From Turritopsis dohrnii (lineage: Eukaryota > Cnidaria > Hydrozoa > Anthoathecata > Oceaniidae): DNA of 64,000 nt. Shown piece by piece: positions 22,801 to 32,064 of the stretch. Positions within the stretch are counted from its first letter, which is position 1. Each line of letters begins with the position of its first letter. Position numbers and translations under genes: made by a program. Below the pieces are notes generated by a model. It was not told the origin of the DNA. It was given only the letters and a program-made list of their open reading frames with translations, and did not search any database. Where the stretch lies: positions 186,001 through 250,000 of the forward strand of contig BQMF02000099.1 in the NCBI GenBank assembly GCA_027922465.2, in the 5' to 3' direction.

Positions 22801-24560
22801 TTATTATTATTATTGTTATTATTATTATGAATTTTTTTACAGGATAACATTATCAGTTCATAAATAAAAACTGCTCTACCTAATGGTCCTGCTTAAAAAT
22901 TATATAATAATATCTAAATAAATTAATAAATAAATAAATGAATAAGATAATAAATAAATGGATAAAACCTAATTTACAAAGATAAAAATTAATTAATAAA
23001 TAAATGTATAAAACTTAATTTACAAAGATAAAAACGTTTATTTACATGCTACTGAAATACTGCTTAGTGCAAACTATAAAAGCAGTTAACTCGCATTTTC
23101 TAATCTTGTTGGGTAAATCATTAAAAATTCTGGCCCCCATAAAACGAAAACCTGATTTGGAAACTTCCAATTTTACCGTTGGTACTTCGATGAGAAAATT
23201 ATTGTTTCTTGTGTCCCTGTTGGGATGTCTTTTAACGAAGAAATCTCTAAAATCTTTGCAAACGTCATTTTCCAAACATTTTTTAACCAATTTGACAGCG
23301 TGCTTCTTCATTTCACTTTCAACCGACGTCTGTGACGAACCCAGGATGTTTTCGATACGTTTGTCAAGTTTTTTCAATTTTTCCTGTTGCGTCGTTGTAA
23401 GATTCAGATTGGTCGTACAACAATAAAGAAGGGTTGGCAATAGCATTCCTTTGTAGACCAAAGTTACAGCATTCTTCGTTAAATTCGGTTTAATTGAAGA
23501 TAATAGACGTAGTTAAGACGACATTTTCCTGTACAAGTTTCCAAAATTTTGATTCATGGACAGAGTCTGGTCCAGAATAGTTCCAAGATATTTGTATTCA
23601 GAAACAGCAAAAATTGAATTTCCGTTGAAAGTCCGGTTTAACGATGACTTCTGTTTGCTGAGATTTTTCCTGGTACCAAATATCATAGAAGCAGTTTTTC
23701 CCGGCTTCAGGTTAATCACGAGTTGGTTTTGTTCGAAGTATTCTGTAATGTTCTTCAGCTCGTCATTAAGGGTATCTTCAACTTGTTGAATCGTTTTCTT
23801 TGACAGGTACACAACAGTGTCATCAGCAAAGTTCAAAGCAGCCGACCGTTTTAAACATTTCTCGAAATCGTTGAAATACAGCAGAAATAGCGCAGATACC
23901 AAGATGGAGCCTTGTGGCACTCCACATACTATAGGATGTGGTTTCGACTGTTCATTACCGATCTCACATATTTGACAACGATCAAACAAATAATCTGCAA
24001 ACCAATTTAATGACAATCCTTTAATGACGTACTTTTCCATTTTGCTCAACAAGACAGAGTGGCTTAGAGTGTCGAAGGTCTTGGAGAGGTCTATGTATAA
24101 GGCTCCAGTTAATCTTCCCTTGTCCATTTCTTGCCGTATTGTGTTGGTTAGAAATAACGTTGCAAGCTCTGTCGATCGTTTCTTTCTATATCTATACTGA
24201 TGCTTTGATAGGATGTCGTTTTCTTCCAGATATTTTAATAACTGAGAGTGTACAGCTCGCTCCATGACTTTCGATATGACGGGAGGTATAGATATGGGAC
24301 GATAGTTTGACATTTCGTCCTTTTTTCCTCCCTTATGAAGGGGTAACATTTTAGCTTGTTTCCACTCTTTAGGTACACATGCAGTTCTTAAGGATAAGTT
24401 TATCAGAAAAGCTAGAGGGGCAGCAATCACTGCTGCGCCATCTTTTAATAACGCCGAAGGTATTTGATCACATCCGGTTGCTTTCTTACGTGGTAGCGAT
24501 TTTAGCTGTTTTTCGACAAATACGGTAGTAACGTAACTAAAGTTGAAAACATTTTTAACA
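22800..24560 (-). mobile_element. 5'-truncated LINE inserted in the HECT gene
   Basis: The minus-strand element includes the reverse transcriptase ORF below and a 3' tail made of (TTA)n and (TAAA)n-type microsatellite at 22800-23035. The 5' end is truncated inside RT near 24550, just upstream of the next HECT exon. Tails of this type are usual for CR1/L2/Jockey-like LINEs. Confidence 0.75.
23042..24430 (-). pseudogene. LINE reverse transcriptase, truncated, one stop
   Basis: Minus frame 24430-23513 carries RT motifs in order: NYRPISIPPVISKVMERAV, ALYIDLSKTFDTLSHSVL, VCGVPQGSILVSALFLLYF and LNFADDTVVYLS (the YADD box is present as FADD). A TAA at 23513-23515 splits it from 23461-23042, which is in the same frame and contains the C-terminal thumb part. 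The frame is also open upstream to about 24550 without an ATG. The endonuclease is missing. It is a Jockey/CR1-clade-type LINE relic, dead by truncation and by the stop. Confidence 0.8.
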
Positions 24561-24589
24561 AACGGTCTTTGTTCGTTTGTGTAAGAATC

Positions 24590-24928
24590 ATGTCAGAAAT
24601 CATAGAAAGTGAATGTGAAAGTGATGTCGATATTGAGTATGAACAGTCTGCTAATGAATCAACTGGACCAAGTCCATTGGATGCAGCTACGGTTATTGAC
24701 CAACTGAAGACTGAATTGATATCTTGTAAATTGAATAAAAACAATGCAATAAGGGTGAAGATAAGAAGATGTCATTATTTTGAAGATTTTTGTGATAAAG
24801 TAAAATCTTCTTGGGTGCAGCAAAAAATGGGAGCCGTATTATCGATACATTTTTATGGTGAAACAGGAATAGATCAAGGCGGTCTTAGTCGTGAGTTTTA
24901 TACTCAAAAACATTTAGGAATTTGCTGA
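24590..24928 (+). CDS. UBX-HECT gene, start of HECT domain
   Basis: This exon has an acidic leader and then VKIRRCHYFEDFCDKV, followed by LSIHFYGETGIDQGGLSREF. The latter is the hallmark start of a HECT N-lobe (GExGxDxGGxxREF). The frame closes at TGA 24926-24928. No clear donor is seen before it, so the 3' end is uncertain. The 5' border follows the LINE 5' end directly. HECT domains pass ubiquitin from E2 to substrate through a cysteine in the C-lobe. Confidence 0.7.
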   Translation: MSEIIESECESDVDIEYEQSANESTGPSPLDAATVIDQLKTELISCKLNKNNAIRVKIRRCHYFEDFCDKVKSSWVQQKMGAVLSIHFYGETGIDQGGLSREFYTQKHLGIC

Positions 24929-25054
24929 ATAACTAGGGGAGTTTTTTTTTACTTCCTACCTGGAGATTAAGTTAATAAGATAATAAACCTGGTTCAGCTT
25001 ACAAGTAGAAGACTGACTGCTTTTTGCTCAGCAGATCCTTATTATTTATTTTAG

Positions 25055-25304
25055 CAGCCCTCAAAGACATCCAGATGCAATTATTTGTGAATGAGGAAGA
25101 TGGAAAATGTCCACATGGAAGTCTCATGGAACGTTCAAGTTTGCAGGACAACTATTCTGTTTATCCATCCTTTGCAGTGGACCTGCACCAAATTTCTTTT
25201 CAAGAAGGACCTATGGATACATCATTGGTGGATTGGATGAATATTTAAGGCACCTCCCCAGTGACAAAGCTGGTACATCACGATATGCGAAGTTCTATAA
25301 CAAA
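25055..25304 (+). pseudogene. UBX-HECT gene, HECT N-lobe exon with a frame break
   Basis: It lies between TTTTAG (ending at 25054) and GTATCT (at 25305). One frame gives FVNEEDGKCPHGSL. A second frame, starting near 25107, gives GTFKFAGQLFCLSIL and GPAPNFFSRRTYGYIIGGL, which matches the HECT helix-strand segment. A 1-base shift around 25095-25107 is needed to read both, so this copy is damaged or the sequence has an indel. Confidence 0.6.
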
Positions 25305-25458
25305 GTATCTTTTGTACATTATTTTGTTTTGAAAATGATAAGGTGTTGTAGAGTCCAAATTAAAGCGTCCCTGATCACTTTTAAGATCACATTTGGCAAA
25401 GTTCTGTGACGATTCATAAATTGTTTGATATTTCCCTTATGTTTATATTCGTTTCTAG

Positions 25459-25592
25459 CTACAACTGTGTAGTAACGATCAAGCTATTCAAAACTGTTGC
25501 ACATCAGATGAAGGTCTAGATATATTGACAGATGTGGGTTATCATGGTTCCCCAAACTGTGTAAAAATCTCACAGAAGCCTGATGTTTTGAG
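25459..25592 (+). CDS. UBX-HECT gene, short HECT exon
   Basis: 134 bases between TTCTAG (ending at 25458) and GTATAAG (at 25593). It begins LQLCSNDQAIQNCC and has no stop. It fits the helical part of atypical HECT proteins by position and orientation only. Confidence 0.5.
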
Positions 25593-26154
25593 GTATAAGT
25601 TGAATAACTAGTGTGTGGATTTTTTTATCCATTACAAGCAAAACATCGCTCTACCTTCGTTGTTTAAAATTATTATAGAAAATCAAAACTCGTGAATTAC
25701 CTAAACTTTTTAAAAGACCACTACATTCACCATGTTTAAAAATCAGCAAAATATTAAATATGGTAATATGCGAAAAGTGTGTTTTCACTGCATTTACTGT
25801 TTAGAACTGTTTTGATCTAAGCGGATTTTTTGTGTGCACAGTTTTAACGTTATGTTGTGTTTATGTTCTCAAGTTGGTTCGTTCTGAACATGAATATAAT
25901 AATGATTTGTTTCAATACGTTTTAGGCCAGTTTTTGTGAAAGAAAAGCAAAGTGGACGGACGGGACGGACGCTTTTTTTTTGAAGCTTATACAAAAGTTT
26001 TTGTTTAAAACCAATTAAATTGTTATATATATCAATTAAAATCGACACATCGCTGAAATTTCAATTGAGACTGGGGCGGGAGTGAATTGGACCCTTGTCG
26101 AGATTGATTTAGAGGCGTTAGAAGAACAAAGAAGACTCAAGACTGAGCTTTATA
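25593..26154. other. Intron and 5' region of the plus-strand LINE
   Basis: There is no exon here. A CGGACGGGACGGACGC tract at 25958-25973 may mark the 5' end of the LINE whose ORF begins at 26155. Confidence 0.4.
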
Positions 26155-29100
26155 TTGCACACGATGTGGAAACCATCTGGTAGACAGTTTTTTATATTCC
26201 TTCTGATTCAAGTATCAATTACAACAATTGCGCTAAGTGACCAATTACCTCAAAACGTACTTAGTACAAATAAACTCCGATGGAACTACAAATTTAAACG
26301 AGCTAAATCACCCGTATTGTATTATGCCAACACCTCAGCAACCTTTAACATCTTATTATCTGGCGATGTAGAAACCAATCCTGGACCTGGTTCTAACGCA
26401 CCAAAGTGTACAGTCTGTGAGAAGACGGTGAAAATGAATCAAAAACGCCTGATTTGTTCAGTATGTCAGGATGTGTGTCATGCAAAGTGTGGCGGTCATT
26501 CACTCAATACGATCCAAGCAAGAATACCTCGATACCATGCTTGTGCAAAATGCCTCTACACTGAACTTCCATTTTCAAAATCAAACCTTCCGACAGATCT
26601 GGAGCAATTAAATCTTGAAAGAAACGCTCTCCTCGATGAGAATACACCTTATGAACTTCCAACTGTTTCAGCACTCAATAAATATCGTCAACACTTCTCC
26701 ATTGCCCACCTGAACACACGATCCATTACGTCCACGTTTGTACAATTTGAAGCAATGCTAAACACCCACCAATTTGACATTATAACACTATCCGAGACGT
26801 GGCTCAAGGACAATGCAAACCTGTTGAAGTCAGTTGCAATTTCAGGTTACACAAATAATTTTCGTAACCGTGATCGCGTGAAAGGTGGTGGGGTCGGCTA
26901 CTACATCAAGGACAACATCAATGTGAAGGAAAGAAAAGATATCGTTGACCTGGATGTCTCCGTCGAACACCAGTGGATCGAAATCAAACAAAAAAGATCA
27001 AAGAATATTATCATCGGGAATTTTTATCAACCTAGCAGCAAGCAACAAGAAAAATTCCAATTCCTTGAAAAGTTCGAAACTATTATTTCACAAGTGACAC
27101 TGCTCCACGAGGGACCAATCATCATTACTGGGGATTTCAACATCGACCTTACGAAAGATTCTCCAGAAGTAGCAAGATACAAAGACATTCTCAACTCCTT
27201 CAATCTTACGCAACACGGAACTCAACCCACCAGACAGTCGAGCTCACTCATTGATCACATCATCTCCAACCAATCTATGAAGCTTCTCGATCAAGGTTTG
27301 GTTTTCTGCGACGAGATTTCAGACCATGACGCCCCCTTCTGCATTTTTAAAGCAGCAAAAACAAAGTTCGAAGCAAGGTACAAACTGATAAGAGATGAAC
27401 GAAATCTTGACATGGTTGAGTATATGAAAGATTTTAATTCACTTCCACTCAACCTTGTTTACGTATTTGAAGAAGTCTCAGACAAGGTCAATGTCCTCAA
27501 CAATCTAATAACAGAGTGCATTTCAAGACATGCACCACTACGAAAAGTGAAAATCACTCGACCTCCATTTCCATGGATGAAAAATCTAAATATCACTGAT
27601 CTCCAACGTCAACGAAATCGTGCGAGAACTGAATACAGAAAAAATTCCAACGAAACTAATCATGAGAAACTGAAATTAGTGAGAAACAAACTGAAACAAA
27701 ACATTAAGGAAACCAAAAGAACTTTCATGAAAAAGCTGCTATTGAACAAAAACTGCACCGAAACATGGAAAGTCATCAATAAAATTCTCCATCCAAATCC
27801 AACGTCCGTGAAAGTCGATCCTGAGAAAGTTAATCATTTCTTCAACCAAACCGCAACCCGCACGACTGGGAAAATAGCTGAACATTTAACAAATGAGTTC
27901 ATTTACAATCTTCCTGAAAAAGCCAATAACTACAACCTGCAAAACGTAACCCACCACGACGTCCTGAAAGCGATAAAAGGTCTGAGATCAGATTGCTCAA
28001 CTGGCTACGACAACATCCCTTCAAGATTCATCAAGCCTGTGGCTGAACATCTGGCATCACCCCTGACACACATCATTAATACCTGCATCAACACCTCATC
28101 AGTGCCAATCGAGTGGAAGATTAGTCGCATTTGTCCTGTTCCAAAAGTCAACAATCCAAGGTCCCTCTCCGAATACCGACCCATCAGTGTTCTACCAATA
28201 TTATCTAAAGCGTTCGAACGAGTAATCCTACAACAGTTAACCGATCTAATCGAAACTGAATCTTTCTACGACCCAAAACAATCTGGTTTCAGAAAAGGTC
28301 ACTCAACGATGACGGTTCTTATGAAACTGAAAGAAGACATCCTGAGTGCAATGCGCAAAGGAGAGGTCACACTTGCCATTTTAGCTGACTTCTCGAAGGC
28401 ATTCGACACAGTGGATTATAGAACCCTCTTAATGGAGCTTCATCGTCTAGGTTTTTCACGGAAACTACTGCTCCTTTTCAAAGAATATCTGTCTAATCGG
28501 CAACAATTTGTACAAATCGACGACAAGTCATCGGGTCTTCTTCGGGTGGAATTTGGGGTTCCACAAGGCAGTATTTTAGGACCAGTTCTCTTTAACCTCT
28601 ACGTGAACACTATCTCATCCATTGGTGGAAGCACCTATCTAGTTTACGCTGATGATACGACCCTGCTACGACACTCGAAGATCGTCGACCTGCCCCAGAC
28701 CATCAACAAAATGCAACATGAAATGAACGAGGTGAACACCTGGTCGGAAGATAAGAACCTTTATTTAAATAGCAAGAAGACGAAGGTGATTCTTTTCTCG
28801 ACTTCACAAATGTATAAAAGACACAATCTCCAAAACGAAGTGATGAAAATTAATAGCCAAAATCAAAAACTTGATCACATCACCGATATTAAAATCTTGG
28901 GAGTGCGTTTCCACCAACATCTGACATGGAGAGGTCATATCAACTCAGTAACGCAATGTTGTTACTCTACCTTGAAGTCTTTGAGAATCTTCAAAAGATC
29001 TGCCGACTTTCGTCTTCGAAAGTCACTTGCTCAAACTCTGATCCTTTCGAGAATTAACTACGGAAACGTATTGCTCATGGGAGCCCCTCAGTACCTCCTA

Positions 29101-29640
29101 AGGAAACTGCAGAAACTCCAAAATGCTGCGGCTGGCTTTGTGTATGGACGGCATGCCAGTGAGAACGACGTTATCAAGTTGCAATGGCTACCAGTCAAAG
29201 AAATGATCTCACTTTCCTTGGTAAAAATGGCACACAAAGCCCTAAACAACCCTTCATGGCCAAATTATCTTAAGTTAACAAAATCACGCCCACCTGGAAG
29301 AAAACTTCGCTCGGAAATTCAACACAAGAATAACATCGACATGACGGACGCTTTTGAGGGTTCCTTTGCCCAACAAGCTTGTGGTTGTTTTAATGACCTT
29401 CCGAACAACTTGAAAAACATTGAAAAATTTGAAACGTTCGCGGAAAAATGTTTTTCCTATTTTATTGATAAAGCCGTTGCTCGGGTTTACTCAAATCAAT
29501 AACATATTTTTAATTCTTAATGATATTATTACTTAACCTCGATTATATTTTTATCTGTTAGCATTACCTTTTTTTATCGAGTCTTCCTCTATTCCATTGA
29601 CGCGAATCATTTGTAACCTAAGTTACAATTATTTGATATT
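25950..29640 (+). mobile_element. LINE (CR1/L2-like) with intact single ORF
   Basis: The element lies in an intron of the HECT gene between exons at 25592 and 29907. The ORF is complete. The 3' untranslated region ends near 29640, just before repeat A copy 2. No poly(A) tail is present, as expected for the CR1/L2 group. Both borders are approximate because no target duplication could be fixed. Confidence 0.75.
26155..29502 (+). CDS. LINE ORF: 2A-like motif, PHD-like finger, AP endonuclease, reverse transcriptase
   Basis: 1115 codons, uninterrupted. Residues 11-28 are hydrophobic (FFIFLLIQVSITTIALS), like a signal peptide. Residues 71-78 are DVETNPGP, the core of a 2A ribosome-skipping sequence preceded by NILLSG. 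A PHD-type zinc finger follows (CTVCEKTV, CSVCQDVCHAKC, CAKC; about residues 84-134). The apurinic-type endonuclease has IAHLNTRSIT, LSETWLKDN, TGDFNIDL, SLIDHIISN and EISDHDAPF. The reverse transcriptase has YRPISVLPILSKAFERVI, LADFSKAFDTVDY, GVPQGSILGPVLFNLYV and the intact catalytic box VYADDTTLL. All domains needed for target-primed reverse transcription are present, so this copy may be active. Cleavage at 2A would release a short N-terminal peptide carrying the signal-like segment. Confidence 0.9.
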   Translation: MHTMWKPSGRQFFIFLLIQVSITTIALSDQLPQNVLSTNKLRWNYKFKRAKSPVLYYANTSATFNILLSGDVETNPGPGSNAPKCTVCEKTVKMNQKRLICSVCQDVCHAKCGGHSLNTIQARIPRYHACAKCLYTELPFSKSNLPTDLEQLNLERNALLDENTPYELPTVSALNKYRQHFSIAHLNTRSITSTFVQFEAMLNTHQFDIITLSETWLKDNANLLKSVAISGYTNNFRNRDRVKGGGVGYYIKDNINVKERKDIVDLDVSVEHQWIEIKQKRSKNIIIGNFYQPSSKQQEKFQFLEKFETIISQVTLLHEGPIIITGDFNIDLTKDSPEVARYKDILNSFNLTQHGTQPTRQSSSLIDHIISNQSMKLLDQGLVFCDEISDHDAPFCIFKAAKTKFEARYKLIRDERNLDMVEYMKDFNSLPLNLVYVFEEVSDKVNVLNNLITECISRHAPLRKVKITRPPFPWMKNLNITDLQRQRNRARTEYRKNSNETNHEKLKLVRNKLKQNIKETKRTFMKKLLLNKNCTETWKVINKILHPNPTSVKVDPEKVNHFFNQTATRTTGKIAEHLTNEFIYNLPEKANNYNLQNVTHHDVLKAIKGLRSDCSTGYDNIPSRFIKPVAEHLASPLTHIINTCINTSSVPIEWKISRICPVPKVNNPRSLSEYRPISVLPILSKAFERVILQQLTDLIETESFYDPKQSGFRKGHSTMTVLMKLKEDILSAMRKGEVTLAILADFSKAFDTVDYRTLLMELHRLGFSRKLLLLFKEYLSNRQQFVQIDDKSSGLLRVEFGVPQGSILGPVLFNLYVNTISSIGGSTYLVYADDTTLLRHSKIVDLPQTINKMQHEMNEVNTWSEDKNLYLNSKKTKVILFSTSQMYKRHNLQNEVMKINSQNQKLDHITDIKILGVRFHQHLTWRGHINSVTQCCYSTLKSLRIFKRSADFRLRKSLAQTLILSRINYGNVLLMGAPQYLLRKLQKLQNAAAGFVYGRHASENDVIKLQWLPVKEMISLSLVKMAHKALNNPSWPNYLKLTKSRPPGRKLRSEIQHKNNIDMTDAFEGSFAQQACGCFNDLPNNLKNIEKFETFAEKCFSYFIDKAVARVYSNQ

Positions 29641-29642
29641 AC

Positions 29643-29870
29643 AAGCTTCATTATCCAACTTACTGTGACACCCAATCAACTCTTCTACTACCACACTTGT
29701 TATTTCTTAATTTAATCTAATTTAGTATAAGTTGTGCCCGTAATATTTATTATAATACGTTTTTATATATTATACGTAACACCATGCATATATATTATAC
29801 GCTTTCTCTGTAAGAAGAACCATATTGATGGATGCAGGAAATATATCGATTAAAAAAAAAAAAAAAAAAA
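29643..29870. repeat. Dispersed repeat A, copy 2 (empty of the MITE), ending in poly(A)
   Basis: Matches 3930-4290 in order and orientation, without the 118-bp MITE. It is followed by a run of about 22 A at 29852-29873, which suggests spread by reverse transcription. Confidence 0.7.
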
Positions 29871-29906
29871 AAAAGTGTCTTACAAGCATAAGATCAAATA
29901 TGCCAG

Positions 29907-30119
29907 GGTTTAATGCTTTATGACATGCTCAATTGTATTCGTGGAAATGCAGAATTATTCAAGTTTGTTTTCTGTTTACACGACAATTTGAATTACGACT
30001 TTGACAAGGTTGAAGAATTGCTGCTACCTGTCTATGGTGAAGATGGATCCTCCCGTAAGAAAATGGAAATTGATACATTCAAGGCTCTTGTAGACTGTTT
30101 AGAATCCTGCTGTGAAAAG
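29907..30119 (+). CDS. UBX-HECT gene, HECT linker exon
   Basis: Acceptor TGCCAG ends at 29906 and donor GTACAT starts at 30120. It reads LYDMLNCIRGNAELFKFVF and then an acidic part (LLLPVYGEDGSSRK). It lies between HECT N-lobe exons and the C-lobe-like exon on the same strand. The assignment rests on context and on resemblance to atypical HECT proteins. Confidence 0.5.
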
Positions 30120-30438
30120 GTACATTATTGGTTTCATCATTCACAACGAGGAAAAACACTTTCAAGTATCAAGTTCTATGAATTGTATCTCTGAAGTTTA
30201 AAATGTTTATCTAATGAATACTTTAAATCTGAAAAAGAGCAGCCAAAGCCTCGTCTTCAATGTAATTGGCAACTATGCAATTATATATAATAAAGAACAT
30301 CGTAAAGTTGTTACCTTAACGGGAAACTTTACGATGTTTTTTTTTATTATATGTAGTTTCATAGTTATTAATTACGTTGAAAACGATGCTTGGCTGCCCT
30401 CACATTCTTTACAAAAAGGCCTATTCCTGTTGTTTTAG

Positions 30439-30668
30439 ATGTCCCGTTACCTATCAAGACCGGCTCCGATACAGTTCCTGTGCTTGGTTTGCCTTCGAGT
30501 TTAAGAGTGGAGTTTGTACATGATTGCGTTGCATGCTGTCGATACAAACTAGCTATATCCACTTGTGACCTTGTTTTAAAAGTCGCTGTTCATTATAACC
30601 AGAAAGAATCGATTTCACAAGCATTGAAGGATGCAGTTGAGATGAGTGGAGGGTTCCATGGCACTTGA
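30439..30668 (+). CDS. UBX-HECT gene, C-terminal HECT-like lobe
   Basis: This final exon starts after TGTTTTAG (ending at 30438) and closes with TGA at 30666. It reads GLPSSLRVEFVHDCVACCRY and then AISTCDLVLKVAVHY. The STCDLxLxVxVHY pattern corresponds to the region of the HECT catalytic cysteine (usually HTCxxxLxLP). In this variant the cysteine follows ST. Many invertebrate HECT-like proteins have such divergent C-lobes, so activity is uncertain. It ends with the usual short hydrophobic tail (SGGFHG). Confidence 0.6.
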
Positions 30669-30820
30669 ATTTTTGAGCGGCATATGTAGTAGTTACTTGA
30701 AAAAGTTTTCTTCTTATTTTCTATTTTGTTCTCCAAGAGTCTTTTCGTTTCAGTTTTGGCTCTTGTTTTTTCTCCATTCAATTTGCATGTTGCAATCGGA
30801 AGTGTCTTACGTAGACACGT

Positions 30821-31097
30821 TGTGCGGCGATGGTGTAGTGGTTAGTACCTTTGAGTGCGACCGCTGCGACCCGTGTTCGAGTCCAGTCATGTCGTATCTC
30901 AATACACCACTCCGATGCGCTTTAAAAGCAGCGTGTCAGCCCATTAGGAGCCATCGACTGACTGCACACTGGCCTTCGGGCAAGTTAGAGCAATGCTATA
31001 CGTATCTCTGGCGGTAAGTCAACTAATAGTTGCAAGTCGGCGGGCGGAAGAACCAACCATTACGGATGGAAGCCCAAGGACTAAAAACTCCCGTTAC

Positions 31098-31134
<37 letters not shown>
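30821..31134 (+). mobile_element. tRNA-derived SINE with (TTAC)n tail, copy 1
   Basis: Pol III box A TGGTGTAGTGG lies at 30831-30841 and box B TGTTCGAGTCC at 30874-30884, in a tRNA-like head. The body ends with a (TTAC)n tail (31094-31134). A 5'-truncated relative interrupts the viral gene at 57.5 kb. The head does not fold into a convincing complete tRNA, so I do not call a tRNA gene. Confidence 0.85.
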
Positions 31135-32064
31135 CGGATTCTGCAAGTGACGTGAATTTCAGAAATTGCTATGGGCATTTTCCGTTTTGTATTTTCTGGA
31201 TTGTTTTACACGGTGATTAATGATCACTACAAGCAAGTACCTTGAGAAATTATTTTAACAAATAGTCGTTTTCAGAGTTTTAGTTTAAACGTCAATACCT
31301 CCACAAACTTATATTCCCGCCTCGTTTTCAATAATTTCACAAGCGTACGTTTTGTTAAATAGACTGAAGATTGTTCTCTAGGCATTTGTAGTGATGATCA
31401 ATTACCTTGCAAAACCATGTAGCATAATCGAAAATGAGACGGGATATATTGACATTTTGTTATACATATTGATGATATTATTGTGTTAATATTCCTCAGT
31501 GTAATTATTCTTCAGAAACATCGTCCCAAGTAAAGATATTTCATCATGACTCTTAAGCTCTTTAAGCACCCAGGCCCTTACTATTTAGATTAAAATCTTT
31601 TTAGAGTTACTGACAGTTCATTATTGTGCCCGCTTTCCGAACTTCATTTCCATAACGCGTTTTGCTAGGATTTCAATTCAACTTAGTATTTACAACTATT
31701 CCATTGCTGTTCTCTTTCTGAGATCGAGACAAAACTTAGTAACTTTGAAACTACAAAATCTTTAACAACGGAATGTTCTAACGCATCTTCAGTCATCTAC
31801 CATGTTGTGGAGTGTCAGCACTTCATGTTTATCTAGTGATCAATTTCAAACTCTCATAATGTTTTTAAGTGTTCCTTAAACATAATTATTTGTAAAACTT
31901 ATAAGGAAGGTAGGGATAACTTGAGATTAACACACGATTGAAGTTTTTTGCGAAGAACATTTATGAATTTTCCGGACACATAATTTACAATAAATATATC
32001 GTTTCCTGGGTGGTTTCCAGACCCCCGACATTTCTGTTCAATTTAGTTCATTAAACTTCGATCT
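31135..32064. other. No recognisable gene
   Basis: AT-rich with no open frames of note and no paired termini. It separates the SINE from the rve-type pseudogene. Confidence 0.5.

Noticed and set aside
30821..30900. tRNA gene
   Set aside because: Boxes A and B are present, but the acceptor stem does not pair and a SINE body with (TTAC)n tail follows.
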